This document shows, in pieces, positions 1-9,508 of a DNA stretch of 64,000 nucleotides. Each line of letters begins with the position of its first letter. The first letter of the stretch is position 1. A program made the translations under genes and the position numbers. The DNA is from Polaribacter glomeratus (GTDB lineage Bacteria; Bacteroidota; Bacteroidia; Flavobacteriales; Flavobacteriaceae): assembly GCF_002954665.1 (NCBI RefSeq), contig NZ_MSCM01000001.1, positions 1,179,714 to 1,243,713 on the forward strand, read 5' to 3'. The notes beneath the pieces were generated by a model that saw only the letters and a list, made by a program, of their open reading frames with translations, had not been told where the DNA came from and did not search any database.

Positions 1-2
1 AT

Positions 3-1139
3 ATTAAAAAAGGAACTTTAGGTTTAAAAGGCGTTATGCAAGTAAAAAATTATACACATGATGATTATATAAATGCTATAAATAGTTATCCAAAATTTTG
101 GACGTCAATTCGTGAAAATACCTTAAAAACCAATAGATATAATGAGGAATTAAACAATGGAGTTGAGAAAATAAGAGCTATTTATCCACAATTAAAACCT
201 GCCAAAATATACTTTACCATAGGTGCTTTGCGCTCCAACGGAACTACTATTGATAGTTTAGTACTAATTGGTAGCGAACTGGCAATGGCAGATAAAAATA
301 CAAATTCAGCTGAATTTGATGAAAATTTAGGCGCAGGAAGACGTATTTATTTTGATAGCAATCCAATAGATAATTTAGTGTTATTAAACTTGCATGAATA
401 TGTTCATACACAACAAAAACCTAGAGTTAATAATCTATTATCCTATGTTTTACATGAAGGAATAGCAGAATTTGTTTCTGTAATTGCAATGAATGTTCCA
501 TCTTCAACGCCAGCTATAAATTACGGAAAACAAAATAAAAAAGTTAAGCAAAAGTTTGAAGAAGAACTATTTTATGGAAATAATACTCATCATTGGCTTT
601 GGAGTGATTTTAAAAATGAATTTGACACTAGAGATTTAGGGTATTATATAGGTTATGCAATTGCAGAAATAAATTACAATAACGCAATCAATAAACAAGC
701 GGCTATAAAAAAAATGATTGAGTTAGACTATACTAACGAAGCTGATGTTGAAGATTTTGTAAACAGAACCAAGTTTTTTTCTAAACCCATAAACAAACTT
801 TATGCAGATTTTGATAAAAGCAGACCAACCATTTTAAGTATTGAACCTGTAATTGTAGATAGTACTACTGTAAACCCAAACCTTAAAAGAATAACGTTAA
901 ACTTTTCTATGCCAATGAATGTAGAAAGTAGAGGTTTTGATTATGGTCCATTGGGCGAAAATCATGTTTTAAGTGTTCAAAATATTATTGGATTTACTGA
1001 AGACGCAAAATCATTTACTTTTGAAATAGCATTAGAGCCAGATAAACACTATCAAAGTCTAATAACAAATCGCTTTCTGTCAAAAGACGGAATCCCATTA
1101 AAACCATTTTTAATTAACTTTAAAACATCAAAAAAATAA
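3..1139 (+). CDS. Putative zinc metalloprotease with C-terminal Ig-like domain (5' partial)
   Basis: The reading frame is open to the first base of the window, so the N-terminus (and any signal peptide) is missing; the first ATG at 36 is probably internal. Counting from that ATG, residues 120-124 read HEYVH, a HExxH zinc site, and a second HEGIAE segment at 140-145 could supply the third, glutamate ligand as in gluzincins and DUF2268-type proteases. From about residue 265 to the end the sequence is strand-rich, with a 'TLNFSMPMN' stretch like the Ig-like domains of exported Bacteroidota proteins. The substrate is unknown. The protease call rests on the motif alone. Confidence 0.6.
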   Translation: MKKGTLGLKGVMQVKNYTHDDYINAINSYPKFWTSIRENTLKTNRYNEELNNGVEKIRAIYPQLKPAKIYFTIGALRSNGTTIDSLVLIGSELAMADKNTNSAEFDENLGAGRRIYFDSNPIDNLVLLNLHEYVHTQQKPRVNNLLSYVLHEGIAEFVSVIAMNVPSSTPAINYGKQNKKVKQKFEEELFYGNNTHHWLWSDFKNEFDTRDLGYYIGYAIAEINYNNAINKQAAIKKMIELDYTNEADVEDFVNRTKFFSKPINKLYADFDKSRPTILSIEPVIVDSTTVNPNLKRITLNFSMPMNVESRGFDYGPLGENHVLSVQNIIGFTEDAKSFTFEIALEPDKHYQSLITNRFLSKDGIPLKPFLINFKTSKK

Positions 1140-1227
1140 AACTCTTTGGAATTCAAGAATTACTCTAAAAATAAATTATCAAAAAAAATGAGTGCAGACC
1201 ATAATTAACTTCAAAAAAAATAAACGA

Positions 1228-1623
1228 TTAATTATTTGGCTGTAATACTTTTAAAACGTTTTCTCTAATACGAGTTGGTTTATAGGTTACTGCGTCTAAC
1301 ATTGCCCAAGTTGTTTTAGACTTTGCCAACAAAACATCGTCCTTATAAAATTCAATTATCCGCTCTGATGTGAAACCTTTGGTCTCTCCTACCCACGTTT
1401 TTGCAATAATTTTATCACCCAAAAGTGCTTGCCCTTTATAATCGATTTCGTGCCTTGCAACTACCCAAATATATGCTGGCAAAGGAATTTGTTTAGTTAA
1501 ATAAGCCCAATGATGAAAAGCTACTTCATCCATCCATTTTACATATACAACATTATTTACATGATTTAAATCATCTATATCTTCTGTTGTTACCGTAATT
1601 TTAAATTCAAAAATAGTATTCAT
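1228..1623 (-). CDS. Acyl-CoA thioesterase, 4-hydroxybenzoyl-CoA thioesterase (YbgC/FadM-like) family
   Basis: A 131-residue single hotdog-fold protein, the usual length for YbgC/FadM enzymes, which hydrolyse acyl-CoA thioesters in the cytoplasm. Residues 17-31 carry the family pattern, an aspartate followed by LNHVNNVVYVKWMDE, where the HVNN segment and following tyrosine line the active site. The C-terminal half (ARHEIDYKGQALLGD, then a long strand with TTWAMLD) fits the rest of the hotdog sheet. It stands alone between genes on the other strand. The acyl chain cannot be told from the sequence. Confidence 0.85.
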   Translation of the reverse strand: MNTIFEFKITVTTEDIDDLNHVNNVVYVKWMDEVAFHHWAYLTKQIPLPAYIWVVARHEIDYKGQALLGDKIIAKTWVGETKGFTSERIIEFYKDDVLLAKSKTTWAMLDAVTYKPTRIRENVLKVLQPNN

Positions 1624-1727
1624 TTCACAAATTTTAACAAAAATAAAAATTTTAATAGTTCTATAATAATTATTGATGTCCCATTTTAAAAAAAATAATT
1701 AATAAGCCGTTTCTTTGCAAAACTTTT

Positions 1728-3065
1728 ATGAATAAACTAGCAAACGAATTAGGTACAGAGAATATTGGCAAATTATTGATAAAACAAGCCGTTCCAGCAA
1801 CCATCGGCATCCTTGTAATGTCTTTAAATATGATTGTTGATACTATTTTTGTAGGTCAATGGATTGGTGTTTTAGCAATTGCTGCAATTACTGTTGTTTT
1901 ACCAATTGTATTCTTAATTTCTTCTATAGGAATGGGAATTGGTATTGGGGGAAGCTCAATTATATCAAGAGCTTTAGGCGCAAATAATACTGAAAAAGCA
2001 TTTTTAACTTTTGGAAATCAAATTTCTTTAACCGTTATTTTAGCACTTCTCTTTGTTATTTTAGGCACTATCTTTAGTGTTCCTATTTTAAACTTGTTTG
2101 GCGCTAAAGGACTTATTTTACCAATTGCATCAGAATATTTTAGTGTCGTTATTTATGGTGTTCCGTTTTTAGCTTTTGCTATGATGGGAAATCCAACAAT
2201 TAGAGCAGAAGGAAAACCAAAATTTGCCATGTATGCAATGATGATTCCTGCAGTTTTAAACGTGGTTTTAGATGTTGTTTTTATCAAGTTTTTTAATTGG
2301 GGTATGTGGGGCGCAGGCTTAGCAACTTCTATTTCTTTCGCAAGTTGCGGGTTGTATATTTTGTACTTCTTTTTATCTTCTAAAAGTGAGTTAAAAATAA
2401 TACCAAAAAACTTTAAATTAAATTTTAAAATTGTAGATGAAATTATAAAACTAGGTGGTGTTTCTATTGTAAGACAAGGTGCAATTAGCATTTTAATGAT
2501 TGTTTTAAACTATTCACTTTTTACCTACGGTGGCGAAATTTCAATTTCTGTTTTCGGTATTATTAATAGAGTAATGATGTTTTCTCTTTCTCCGGTTTTA
2601 GGGGTTTCACAAGGGTTTTTGCCTGTTGCTGGTTTTAATATTGGTGCACAAAACAATGCCAGAGTAAAAGAAACCATCAAAAAAGCAATTTGGTTTGGGT
2701 CTATTTTAGGAACTATTATTTTTATAGGAATTGTAATTTTTAAAGAAGAAATTATTTGGGTTTTTACAAATGATGCAACTTTGTTGGATGAAACTCCTAA
2801 TGCAATGTTGATTGTGTTTTTAGTAACACCAATTGTTACGATGCAATTAATTGGTTCTGCTTATTTTCAGGCAGCCGGAAAAGCAATGCCTGCTTTATTT
2901 TTAACACTTTTAAAACAAGGTATTTTCTTAATTCCGTTAGCCTATATTTTACCTAAATATTATGGTATTGATGGTATTTGGTGGTCTTTTCCTATTGCAG
3001 ATGTGCTATCTACAATTATTACAATTTGGGTTTTAAAGCGTGAAGTTGATAAGAATCTTAAATAA
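1728..3065 (+). CDS. MATE family efflux transporter
   Basis: A 445-residue polytopic membrane protein with about twelve hydrophobic segments in two similar halves, the length and layout of MATE (NorM/DinF) drug:cation antiporters. It begins MNKLANELGTENIGKLLIKQ, which resembles the short cytoplasmic lead-in of Bacteroidota MATE proteins before TM1 (AVPATIGILVMSLNMIVDTIFVGQ). The TM1 'VDTIFVGQ' and the 'AEGKPKFAMYAMMIPAVLNVVLD' region (given here in two family-typical blocks) are diagnostic. The transporter acts in the inner membrane. The exported substrate and coupling ion are not predictable. No operon partner is seen. Confidence 0.92.
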   Translation: MNKLANELGTENIGKLLIKQAVPATIGILVMSLNMIVDTIFVGQWIGVLAIAAITVVLPIVFLISSIGMGIGIGGSSIISRALGANNTEKAFLTFGNQISLTVILALLFVILGTIFSVPILNLFGAKGLILPIASEYFSVVIYGVPFLAFAMMGNPTIRAEGKPKFAMYAMMIPAVLNVVLDVVFIKFFNWGMWGAGLATSISFASCGLYILYFFLSSKSELKIIPKNFKLNFKIVDEIIKLGGVSIVRQGAISILMIVLNYSLFTYGGEISISVFGIINRVMMFSLSPVLGVSQGFLPVAGFNIGAQNNARVKETIKKAIWFGSILGTIIFIGIVIFKEEIIWVFTNDATLLDETPNAMLIVFLVTPIVTMQLIGSAYFQAAGKAMPALFLTLLKQGIFLIPLAYILPKYYGIDGIWWSFPIADVLSTIITIWVLKREVDKNLK

Positions 3066-3165
3066 ATTGGTTTTTGATTTTTGAGAAAAATAGACAAAAT
3101 TAGTGTCTAACATTCGCTAAATATTTTTGCTATGGGTGTTACATGTAGATCTTTATTTAATAAAT

Positions 3166-3840
3166 TTAAACCAACGGTTCCCCATTTAAATTAGTCGTTA
3201 AAATATCGCTAAATAGATTAAAAAACGGACGTAAAGCTTTGTAGCTTTTATCTACTTCATCAATAAAATTTTCTGATAGCACTTGCTCATCTGTAAAACT
3301 CTTACTTGCAATAAATCCTTTTTTACGCAACAAATCAACATCTGGATGCTCTTTATCAAAACCTCTTGGTGCGGTTTTTAGTTCCTCAAAGCTTTCGTAA
3401 GCACCTCCAAAATGTTTTTTATAATCTTCTGCTTCTAAAATTGCCTTAATTTCTGATGCGTCTTGTTCTATTTCTTTTCTAATTCTAAATAAATCATCTT
3501 TGCTTGGTTCCCAAAATCCACCCGCTAAAAAAGATTCTCCTGGTCTTATTCTAAGAAAATAGCCTCCTCTTAATGTTGCACCTAATCTTGAATACGAGTT
3601 TGCAAAGTGAGCTTTGTAAGGTGTTTTATCATTAGAAAAACGAACATCTCTATAAATACGCATCATTTTAGATTTCTCTATTTCGTCGTGCATTTGTAAT
3701 TTACTGTGTATTGCTGCGAAAACATCTTTTGCATTTTTTTGCGCTTTTGTATAGGTAGGTTTGTGCTCTGCAAACCAATCTCTATTATTGTTTTTTTGTA
3801 AATCTTGTAAATATGTAAATGTTGCTTTTTCGAATTGCAT
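3166..3840 (-). CDS. DUF2461 domain-containing protein (TIGR02453 family)
   Basis: A 224-residue soluble protein of the DUF2461 family. It shows the family's N-terminal block 'LQKNNNRDWFAEHKPTY' (residues about 12-29), the 'RIYRDVRFSNDKTPYKAHFA' block and the 'GGYFLRIRPGESFLAGGFW' segment. No catalytic function has been established for the family. It is transcribed alone, convergent with the MATE gene and divergent from the DUF1853 gene at 3966. It lacks a signal peptide and is expected in the cytoplasm. Confidence 0.88.
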   Translation of the reverse strand: MQFEKATFTYLQDLQKNNNRDWFAEHKPTYTKAQKNAKDVFAAIHSKLQMHDEIEKSKMMRIYRDVRFSNDKTPYKAHFANSYSRLGATLRGGYFLRIRPGESFLAGGFWEPSKDDLFRIRKEIEQDASEIKAILEAEDYKKHFGGAYESFEELKTAPRGFDKEHPDVDLLRKKGFIASKSFTDEQVLSENFIDEVDKSYKALRPFFNLFSDILTTNLNGEPLV

Positions 3841-3965
3841 TTATATGTAATTTTGAAAGTACAATTTACGAATTATTCTATAAAAATACTGTGACTAATT
3901 CTATAATAAAAATAGAGAAACGCCCTTAATTTATGTAAATTCGTACAACGAGCTTCTTACTTTCT

Positions 3966-4778
3966 ATGCAACAAACAACAAAAATTATTCAAAAAAGATA
4001 TGAAGGTTTTTTACAGACAAATTGTTTGTGGAAAAGCAATAGCGTTTATGGATTACACGCTTTTGAAATTGAAGCTACATCCTCAAAAATTGATATTATA
4101 ATTGATGAAAAATTACGATTAGGTAAATATGTAGAGCGTTTTGTTTCGTATCAATTACAGCAAGAATATAACATTTCTATTATTTGCGAGAATATTCAAA
4201 TTCAACGAGAAAAAATCACTTTGGGTGAGTTGGATTGTATTGTTTTAAAGGATAAAAAAACAATTCATTTAGAAATTATTTATAAGTTTTATTTGTATGA
4301 CCCTTTGGTTGGAGTGACTGAAATTGAACACTTTATTGGTCCAAATAGAAAAGATTCTTTAGTTGATAAATTAACGAAACTGAAAGAAAAACAGTTGCCA
4401 CTTCTCTACGCTAGCGAATGTTTAAACTATTTAAAAACTATTGATTTAGATGTTGATAAAATTGAACAACAAGTGTATTTTAAAGCACAATTATTTGTTC
4501 CGTTATCAGAAGAAAACATTGTTTTAAATGAGCTAAATCAAGAGTGTGTTGTTGGTTTTTACATCAATAAAAAAGAATTAGAACAATTTAAAGAATGTAA
4601 GTTTTTCATCCCAAATAAAAAGGATTGGCTTATTATTGCTCATCAAAATGTAGCATGGATCGATTTTTATCGATTTAAGGAAAAATCATCTAAATATTTA
4701 GAAAGAGAGTTTTCGCCACTTTGCTGGATGAAAAAATCTAACGGAGAAATTAAAAAGTTGTTTTTAGTTTGGTGGTAA
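3966..4778 (+). CDS. DUF1853 family protein, PD-(D/E)XK-like
   Basis: A 270-residue cytoplasmic protein matching the DUF1853 family in length and blocks. The central part reads 'LGELDCIVLKDKKTIHLEII' followed by YKFYL (residues about 87-110). An acidic ELD, an 11-residue gap, then Glu-x-x-Tyr-Lys on the next strand is the arrangement expected of a PD-(D/E)XK nuclease-type core. It is followed by 'FIGPNRKDSLVDKLTKLKE', a conserved family segment. Nuclease activity is inference. It starts 126 nt from the divergent DUF2461 gene and has no same-strand partner. Confidence 0.8.
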   Translation: MQQTTKIIQKRYEGFLQTNCLWKSNSVYGLHAFEIEATSSKIDIIIDEKLRLGKYVERFVSYQLQQEYNISIICENIQIQREKITLGELDCIVLKDKKTIHLEIIYKFYLYDPLVGVTEIEHFIGPNRKDSLVDKLTKLKEKQLPLLYASECLNYLKTIDLDVDKIEQQVYFKAQLFVPLSEENIVLNELNQECVVGFYINKKELEQFKECKFFIPNKKDWLIIAHQNVAWIDFYRFKEKSSKYLEREFSPLCWMKKSNGEIKKLFLVWW

Positions 4779-4860
4779 GGAGTTTAGAAATCTAAAGTTG
4801 CTACTCTAAACGTCATTTTAATACTACATTAACTTTAATTGCCTTGTTTCTTATTTCTGT

Positions 4861-4902
4861 AAAAAAACTACCACATAGCTACATAGCATACATAGTTTTT
4901 TT
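4861..4902. repeat. Inverted repeat enclosing three ACATAG units
   Basis: Ten-base arms AAAAAAACTA (4861-4870) and TAGTTTTTTT (4893-4902) are perfectly complementary. They enclose a 22-base segment in which ACATAG recurs three times at irregular spacing (4873, 4881, 4890). It is followed by a T/G-rich tract with repeated TTGGTT units (4906-4936). The element lies in the 250-base gap between the DUF1853 gene and the efflux operon terminator. The loop is too long for a classical terminator. Confidence 0.45.
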
Positions 4903-4973
4903 GTGTCTTCAATCTTGGTTCTTGGTTGTTGGTTCTTATTAAATATTTCTTATTTAAAAACTTCAACAATAAA

Positions 4974-5005
4974 AAAGAGGAACTAACTAAATAAAGTTCC
5001 TCTTT
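4974..5005 (-). terminator. Rho-independent terminator of the efflux operon
   Basis: Complementary arms AAAGAGGAACT (4974-4984) and AGTTCCTCTTT (4995-5005) with a 10-base loop. On the minus strand the stem is followed by a run of T (4971-4976 complement). It lies 22 bases downstream of the stop codon of the adaptor gene at 5028. Confidence 0.8.
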
Positions 5006-5027
5006 AAAATTATATCAACTTAAATAA

Positions 5028-6140
5028 TTACTTCACTTTTTTCTCATCGTCTTTAGAGGCTTTGTTCCAAATTTTAATTTTATCATCTTTGGTAACACCT
5101 TTTAAAACTTCTACATTTACGCCATCCGAAGTACCCAATTTAACAGTCTTTTTTTCAAAACTGCCATCTGCCATTAAGACTTCTACATAAGGCTCTTCTG
5201 TCTTTTTATCAAACTTTAACAAAGCTTCTTTAATTGCTAATACACTGTCTTTTTCTTCTAAAATAATATCCGCATTTGCACTATAACCAGCTCTAATAAA
5301 GTATTTAGTATCAAGAGAAACATCCGCTTTAATTTTAAACTGAACAGCGCCTCCAACTTCAATTCCTTTAGGAGCAATAAAGTTTAATTTAGCAGGAAAT
5401 TTTACGCCTTCAATTGCACCAATTGAAACTTGAATGTCTGTACCTTTTACTAAATCCCCAACTTCCGACTCATCTACTTTTCCTTCAAAAATCATTTTAC
5501 TCATATCTGCAATAGAAGCAATTGTTGTACCTGCATTAAAGTTATTTGATTGTATTACTTGATCTCCTTCTTTAACAGGAATTTCTAAAATTGTACCAGA
5601 CATTTGTGCAATAATATTGGTGTTTGCAGAAGCACCAGAACCCGAAGATCCTATTTTAATGATTTGATAATCATTTTGTGCATTCTTTAAATCTTGCATT
5701 CCTTGTTTATATGTTAGCTCAATATTTTCGAATTCTGCTCTTGAAATAACACCTCTTTCAAATAAATTTTTATTTCTTTTGTATGAGATTTCAGCATTAT
5801 TTAGACCAATTTTAATATTGTCTACTCTACCTTTTGCGCTAATTAAAGATTGCTCATTTGGTACTACTCTTACAGTAGCTATTAAATCGCCTTTATTAAC
5901 TTGTGCGCCTTCTAGCAGTAAAATTTTATCGATTATACCCGTAATTTGAGGTTTAATTTCAATTTCTTCTAAAGGGATAACTTTACCAGTTGCCACTGTT
6001 TTTTTAACAATAGTAGTTCTAAAAGGGCTTTCTGTTTCAAACTCGACAACGCCATTTGAGTTCTTTTTACCGAACCAAATTAAAGCAGCTATAAAAAACA
6101 CTACTATAATTGCTAAAATAATTTTTGATCTTTTGCTCAT
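5028..6140 (-). CDS. Efflux transporter periplasmic adaptor subunit (HlyD/MacA-like)
   Basis: A 370-residue membrane-fusion protein. One N-terminal transmembrane segment (residues about 6-24, IILAIIVVFFIAALIWFG) anchors it. A biotinyl-lipoyl-like hairpin follows ('KPQITGIIDKILLLEGAQVNKGDLIA', split over about 60-85), then a short coiled-coil hairpin with heptad spacing (about 100-155), a second lipoyl half ('NIIAQMSGTILEIPVKEGDQV'), and beta-barrel and membrane-proximal domains. It is the last gene of a four-gene leftward operon, 16 nt after the second permease, and would link the permease pair to an outer-membrane TolC-type channel not present in the window. Confidence 0.9.
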   Translation of the reverse strand: MSKRSKIILAIIVVFFIAALIWFGKKNSNGVVEFETESPFRTTIVKKTVATGKVIPLEEIEIKPQITGIIDKILLLEGAQVNKGDLIATVRVVPNEQSLISAKGRVDNIKIGLNNAEISYKRNKNLFERGVISRAEFENIELTYKQGMQDLKNAQNDYQIIKIGSSGSGASANTNIIAQMSGTILEIPVKEGDQVIQSNNFNAGTTIASIADMSKMIFEGKVDESEVGDLVKGTDIQVSIGAIEGVKFPAKLNFIAPKGIEVGGAVQFKIKADVSLDTKYFIRAGYSANADIILEEKDSVLAIKEALLKFDKKTEEPYVEVLMADGSFEKKTVKLGTSDGVNVEVLKGVTKDDKIKIWNKASKDDEKKVK

Positions 6141-6156
6141 AATTAATTAATTGATT

Positions 6157-7401
6157 TTATTCTTCTCTTAATGCTTCTATTGGTTTTACTACTGTTGCCA
6201 TGTGTGCAGGAATTAATCCTATTAAGGTTCCTAACACAATTAATGTGGCAAATGCAATCATTATAATAGGGATGTTTACGGTGGGGTTTATTAATGTTGC
6301 GTCTTCTCCTTGACCAAATTTCCAATCAATTAAAAATAAGACAAAGCCGCCAAAAATAATACCTAACATACCAGCAATTGTTGTTAAAAAAACAGATTCT
6401 AATATAATTTGCTGACGAATATTTTTTGGAGTTGCGCCTAAAGCTCTTCTAATTCCTATTTCTTTTGTACGTTCTTTTACTGTAATTAAAAGGATATTAC
6501 CAATAGCAAAAACACCCGCAATTAAAGTTGCAATACCTACAAACCAAGTAAGAAATTGCATGCCTGTTAAAAAGCCTGTAAACTTTGCAATTTGAACGCC
6601 TAAGTTAAAAGAACCAAATGCTCTTTTATCATCTGGATGTACTTTGTGTAAATTCTTTAAAGTTAAAAGAACATCTTTTTCCAATTGTTCAATATCAACA
6701 CCTTCTTCTGCAGTAATAACCATCCAAGATATATTATTGGCCGTATTATACACTTTTTTAAATGTTGTAAAAGGGATGTATGCAGTATCACCATCTAAAT
6801 CTATGGCGCTTGAAGGACCGTAGACACCTATAACTTTATAATTAATACTATTTATTTTGATGTATTCGCCAATTGGAATTTCATTTTTGTCAAACAATTG
6901 CTTGTACATTTCTTCTGATATAACAGTAACTTTTGCTGCGGATGACATATCATTTTCATTCAAAAACCGCCCATAAATAAGACTCTTTTTTTGAATTTGA
7001 TCTAACACAGGATAGTCTCCGCTAACTTGGTAACTCGCCGATCTAAAATCATGTACAATTAAATTATTTGTTTGATTTCTTGGTGCTAATAATTCAATTT
7101 CATTAGAATATTCAGATTTTAAAGCTTCAATATCTCTAGTATTTAACCTAAAAGTTCTTCCTTTTTGAAAGCCTTTAAAAGGTGTATCTGTAGCTTGCGT
7201 CCACACAAAAACACTATTGGTTGCAAAATCTCCAAATATTTTTTTAAAACCATTTTCCATTCCTCTTGCTGCTCCCAAAAGAACCACCAATAAGAAAATA
7301 CCCCATAAAACACCAATAATAGTAATTACGGTTCTTATTTTATTTTTACGAATGCTTCCGTAAATTTCTTGCCAAGTATCTGCTTCAAATAAAAAGTTCA
7401 T
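6157..7401 (-). CDS. ABC transporter permease, MacB/FtsX type (second of a pair)
   Basis: A 414-residue permease with the MacB plan. TM1 near residues 22-45, a large periplasmic domain (about 50-270), then three C-terminal TMs of the FtsX fold with 'IGIRRALGATPKNIRQQIIL' in the cytoplasmic coupling loop. It ends 'PAHMATVVKPIEALREE', the usual C-terminus of this family. It has no ATPase domain of its own. It is probably a heterodimer partner of the permease encoded immediately upstream at 7404, sharing the ATPase at 8639. Only 2 nt separate the two permease genes, so co-translation is likely. Confidence 0.9.
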   Translation of the reverse strand: MNFLFEADTWQEIYGSIRKNKIRTVITIIGVLWGIFLLVVLLGAARGMENGFKKIFGDFATNSVFVWTQATDTPFKGFQKGRTFRLNTRDIEALKSEYSNEIELLAPRNQTNNLIVHDFRSASYQVSGDYPVLDQIQKKSLIYGRFLNENDMSSAAKVTVISEEMYKQLFDKNEIPIGEYIKINSINYKVIGVYGPSSAIDLDGDTAYIPFTTFKKVYNTANNISWMVITAEEGVDIEQLEKDVLLTLKNLHKVHPDDKRAFGSFNLGVQIAKFTGFLTGMQFLTWFVGIATLIAGVFAIGNILLITVKERTKEIGIRRALGATPKNIRQQIILESVFLTTIAGMLGIIFGGFVLFLIDWKFGQGEDATLINPTVNIPIIMIAFATLIVLGTLIGLIPAHMATVVKPIEALREE

Positions 7402-7403
7402 AG

Positions 7404-8636
7404 TTAATCTGCTCTTAATGCTTCAATTGGTTTAATATTTGCTGCTCTTTTTGCTGGTACATAACCTGCAACTAATCCTGATAAAATTAAAACTACTGTT
7501 GCTGCTATTACAATTGCTGGGCTAACACTTGGGTCTTTAATAAAATATTTTTCTTCTAAATTATTACCTATTAAACTTAAAATATAAGTTCCTAATGATA
7601 ATCCTAAATACCCTGCTATTGTGGTAATTAAAACAGATTCTTGCACAACCATACCAATTATTGATGCTGGTGTTGCTCCTAGAGCTTTTCTAATGCCAAA
7701 TTCTTTTGTTCTCTCTTTAATTACAAAAATCATAATGTTACTAATTCCTATAATTCCTGCAACTAAAGTTCCAGAACCAACTAATATTACAATAGCATAT
7801 AAAGCGCCCATAAACATACCAACACCTTTGTTTGCTTCTGCCATGTTTCTAACAGAAAGCGCACTTTGATCATCTGGATGAATATTTAACTTTTTACGTA
7901 AATCGCGTTCTATTTTATTTCCGAATGCAATGGCCGCATCTAAACTTAAATTAGGATTGTACCCTAAATTAATTTGGCTTATGTAATCATTATTGCCATA
8001 AATATTTTGCGCTGTAGTTACTGGTATGTATGCAATTCGTTCTTCATTGTCTCCTCCTTCATCAGAAAAAATACCAATAATTAAATAAGAACTTCCGTTT
8101 ACGTTTAGCCTTTTACCAAGTGCTGGTTTTTCTCCAAATAAGTCTTCTTTTACTAAACGGCCAATTACAATTACTTTAGATTTTTCATTTAAATCTCTTT
8201 CATTTAAATAACGACCTTCATCAATAATTGTTTTTTCTAAAAATTGATGATCTGGATTTACTGCTCTAACATCGTAGTTATTAGCTTCGTTTTTATATTT
8301 TAAAGTAAAATTTTTATAAATTCTAGCAGATTGATATTGAATTTTGTCTTTATAAGTGTCTTTAACAAAATTATAGTCATCATTTCTTAATTGTATTTCT
8401 CTTCCTGTTTGTAATCCTTTAAACGGTTTGGTTGTTTTTCTAACTCTAACTTGCATAGAGTTTTGTGCATCGTCTACAAAAGCACTTGTAAACGAGTTAC
8501 TTAAGCCGTTTACAATACCAAATAAAAGTGTAAAAAGTAAAATTGCAAAAGATACCGTAAAACCAGACATTACAGAACGTAACCTGTTTTTATTAATACT
8601 CTGAAATATTTCTCTCCAACGATCTATATCGAACAT
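7404..8636 (-). CDS. ABC transporter permease, MacB/FtsX type (first of a pair)
   Basis: A 410-residue permease paralogous to the next gene. TM1 lies near residues 22-46, a periplasmic MacB-like domain follows, and the C-terminal FtsX region carries 'KERTKEFGIRKALGATPASI' and ends 'YVPAKRAANIKPIEALRAD'. It is separated by 2 nt from both the ATPase gene upstream and the second permease downstream. Type VII ABC systems of this design move substrates across or out of the periplasm by mechanotransmission rather than through the membrane (family knowledge). The substrate is unknown; macrolides or peptides are possible. Confidence 0.9.
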   Translation of the reverse strand: MFDIDRWREIFQSINKNRLRSVMSGFTVSFAILLFTLLFGIVNGLSNSFTSAFVDDAQNSMQVRVRKTTKPFKGLQTGREIQLRNDDYNFVKDTYKDKIQYQSARIYKNFTLKYKNEANNYDVRAVNPDHQFLEKTIIDEGRYLNERDLNEKSKVIVIGRLVKEDLFGEKPALGKRLNVNGSSYLIIGIFSDEGGDNEERIAYIPVTTAQNIYGNNDYISQINLGYNPNLSLDAAIAFGNKIERDLRKKLNIHPDDQSALSVRNMAEANKGVGMFMGALYAIVILVGSGTLVAGIIGISNIMIFVIKERTKEFGIRKALGATPASIIGMVVQESVLITTIAGYLGLSLGTYILSLIGNNLEEKYFIKDPSVSPAIVIAATVVLILSGLVAGYVPAKRAANIKPIEALRAD

Positions 8637-8638
8637 AT

Positions 8639-9331
8639 TTAAACTGCTTTTCCTATATTAGTTAATTCGTCACTAATAATAACACCATCTTTTAAACGCA
8701 CAATTCTTTTAGTTTGTTCTGCCACTTCTTCTTCGTGTGTAATTACAAAAACAGTCATACCTTCATCATTAATATCCTTTAATAAATCCATCACAGAATC
8801 TGTTGTTGTAGAATCTAACGCTCCAGTAGGTTCATCTGCCAAAACAACTTTTGGTTTTGTAACCAAAGCTCTTGCTATTGCAACACGTTGTTTTTGACCG
8901 CCAGATAGTTCATTTGGTAAATGATTAGCCCATTGTTTTAAACCAACTTTGTCTAAATAATCCATGGCAATTTCTAATCTTTCTTTTCTATTTATTCCTT
9001 TATAATACAAAGGTAGCGCAACATTTTCTAGAGCAGTTTTATAGGAAATTAAATTAAATGACTGAAAAACAAAACCTAAGAACTTGTTTCTTAAAATTGC
9101 TGCTTTCTTTTCATTCATATCTTTAATAAGTTCACCATTTAGATAGTAATTACCTTCATCATGAATATCTAATAAACCCACAATATTTAAAAGCGTAGAT
9201 TTTCCAGATCCAGACGAGCCCATAATAGAGACAAATTCGCCTTCTTTTATATGTAAATCAATACCTTTTAATACGTGAAGTGAATCTTTACCAATTGGAT
9301 AAGATTTATGCATTTTTTCTATTCTAATCAT
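8639..9331 (-). CDS. ABC transporter ATP-binding protein (MacB/LolD-type)
   Basis: A 230-residue ATPase, full length for LolD/MacB nucleotide-binding subunits. Walker A is GSSGSGKST (residues about 38-46). The signature LSGGQKQR and Walker B VVLADEPTGALD follow near 140-170, with the switch histidine in 'VFVITHEEE'. The 'EPTGALD' form is typical of the FtsE/LolD/MacB branch. First gene of the leftward operon, followed at 2 nt by the permease pair. The 177-bp gap to the divergent DCC gene at 9509 should hold its promoter, but no full TAnnTTTG box was found there. Confidence 0.93.
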   Translation of the reverse strand: MIRIEKMHKSYPIGKDSLHVLKGIDLHIKEGEFVSIMGSSGSGKSTLLNIVGLLDIHDEGNYYLNGELIKDMNEKKAAILRNKFLGFVFQSFNLISYKTALENVALPLYYKGINRKERLEIAMDYLDKVGLKQWANHLPNELSGGQKQRVAIARALVTKPKVVLADEPTGALDSTTTDSVMDLLKDINDEGMTVFVITHEEEVAEQTKRIVRLKDGVIISDELTNIGKAV

Positions 9332-9508
9332 TATCAGGGATAATTTTGTGCGAAATTACTTATTGCGCTTGGTTGCTGTTATTAATTATTTGTTAAAAAC
9401 AAAGATTTTACACAGTACACAAATAAGACGCTTCAAATAAAAAAATGTTACACCGATTTTAAAGAAAGATAAGGTACATTTACAGTCTTAATGTTTAATT
9501 TTACCTAA

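Noticed and set aside
2153..2491. A 112-codon frame opposite the MATE gene
   Set aside because: It lies wholly inside a well-supported transporter gene and encodes low-complexity residues typical of antisense frames.
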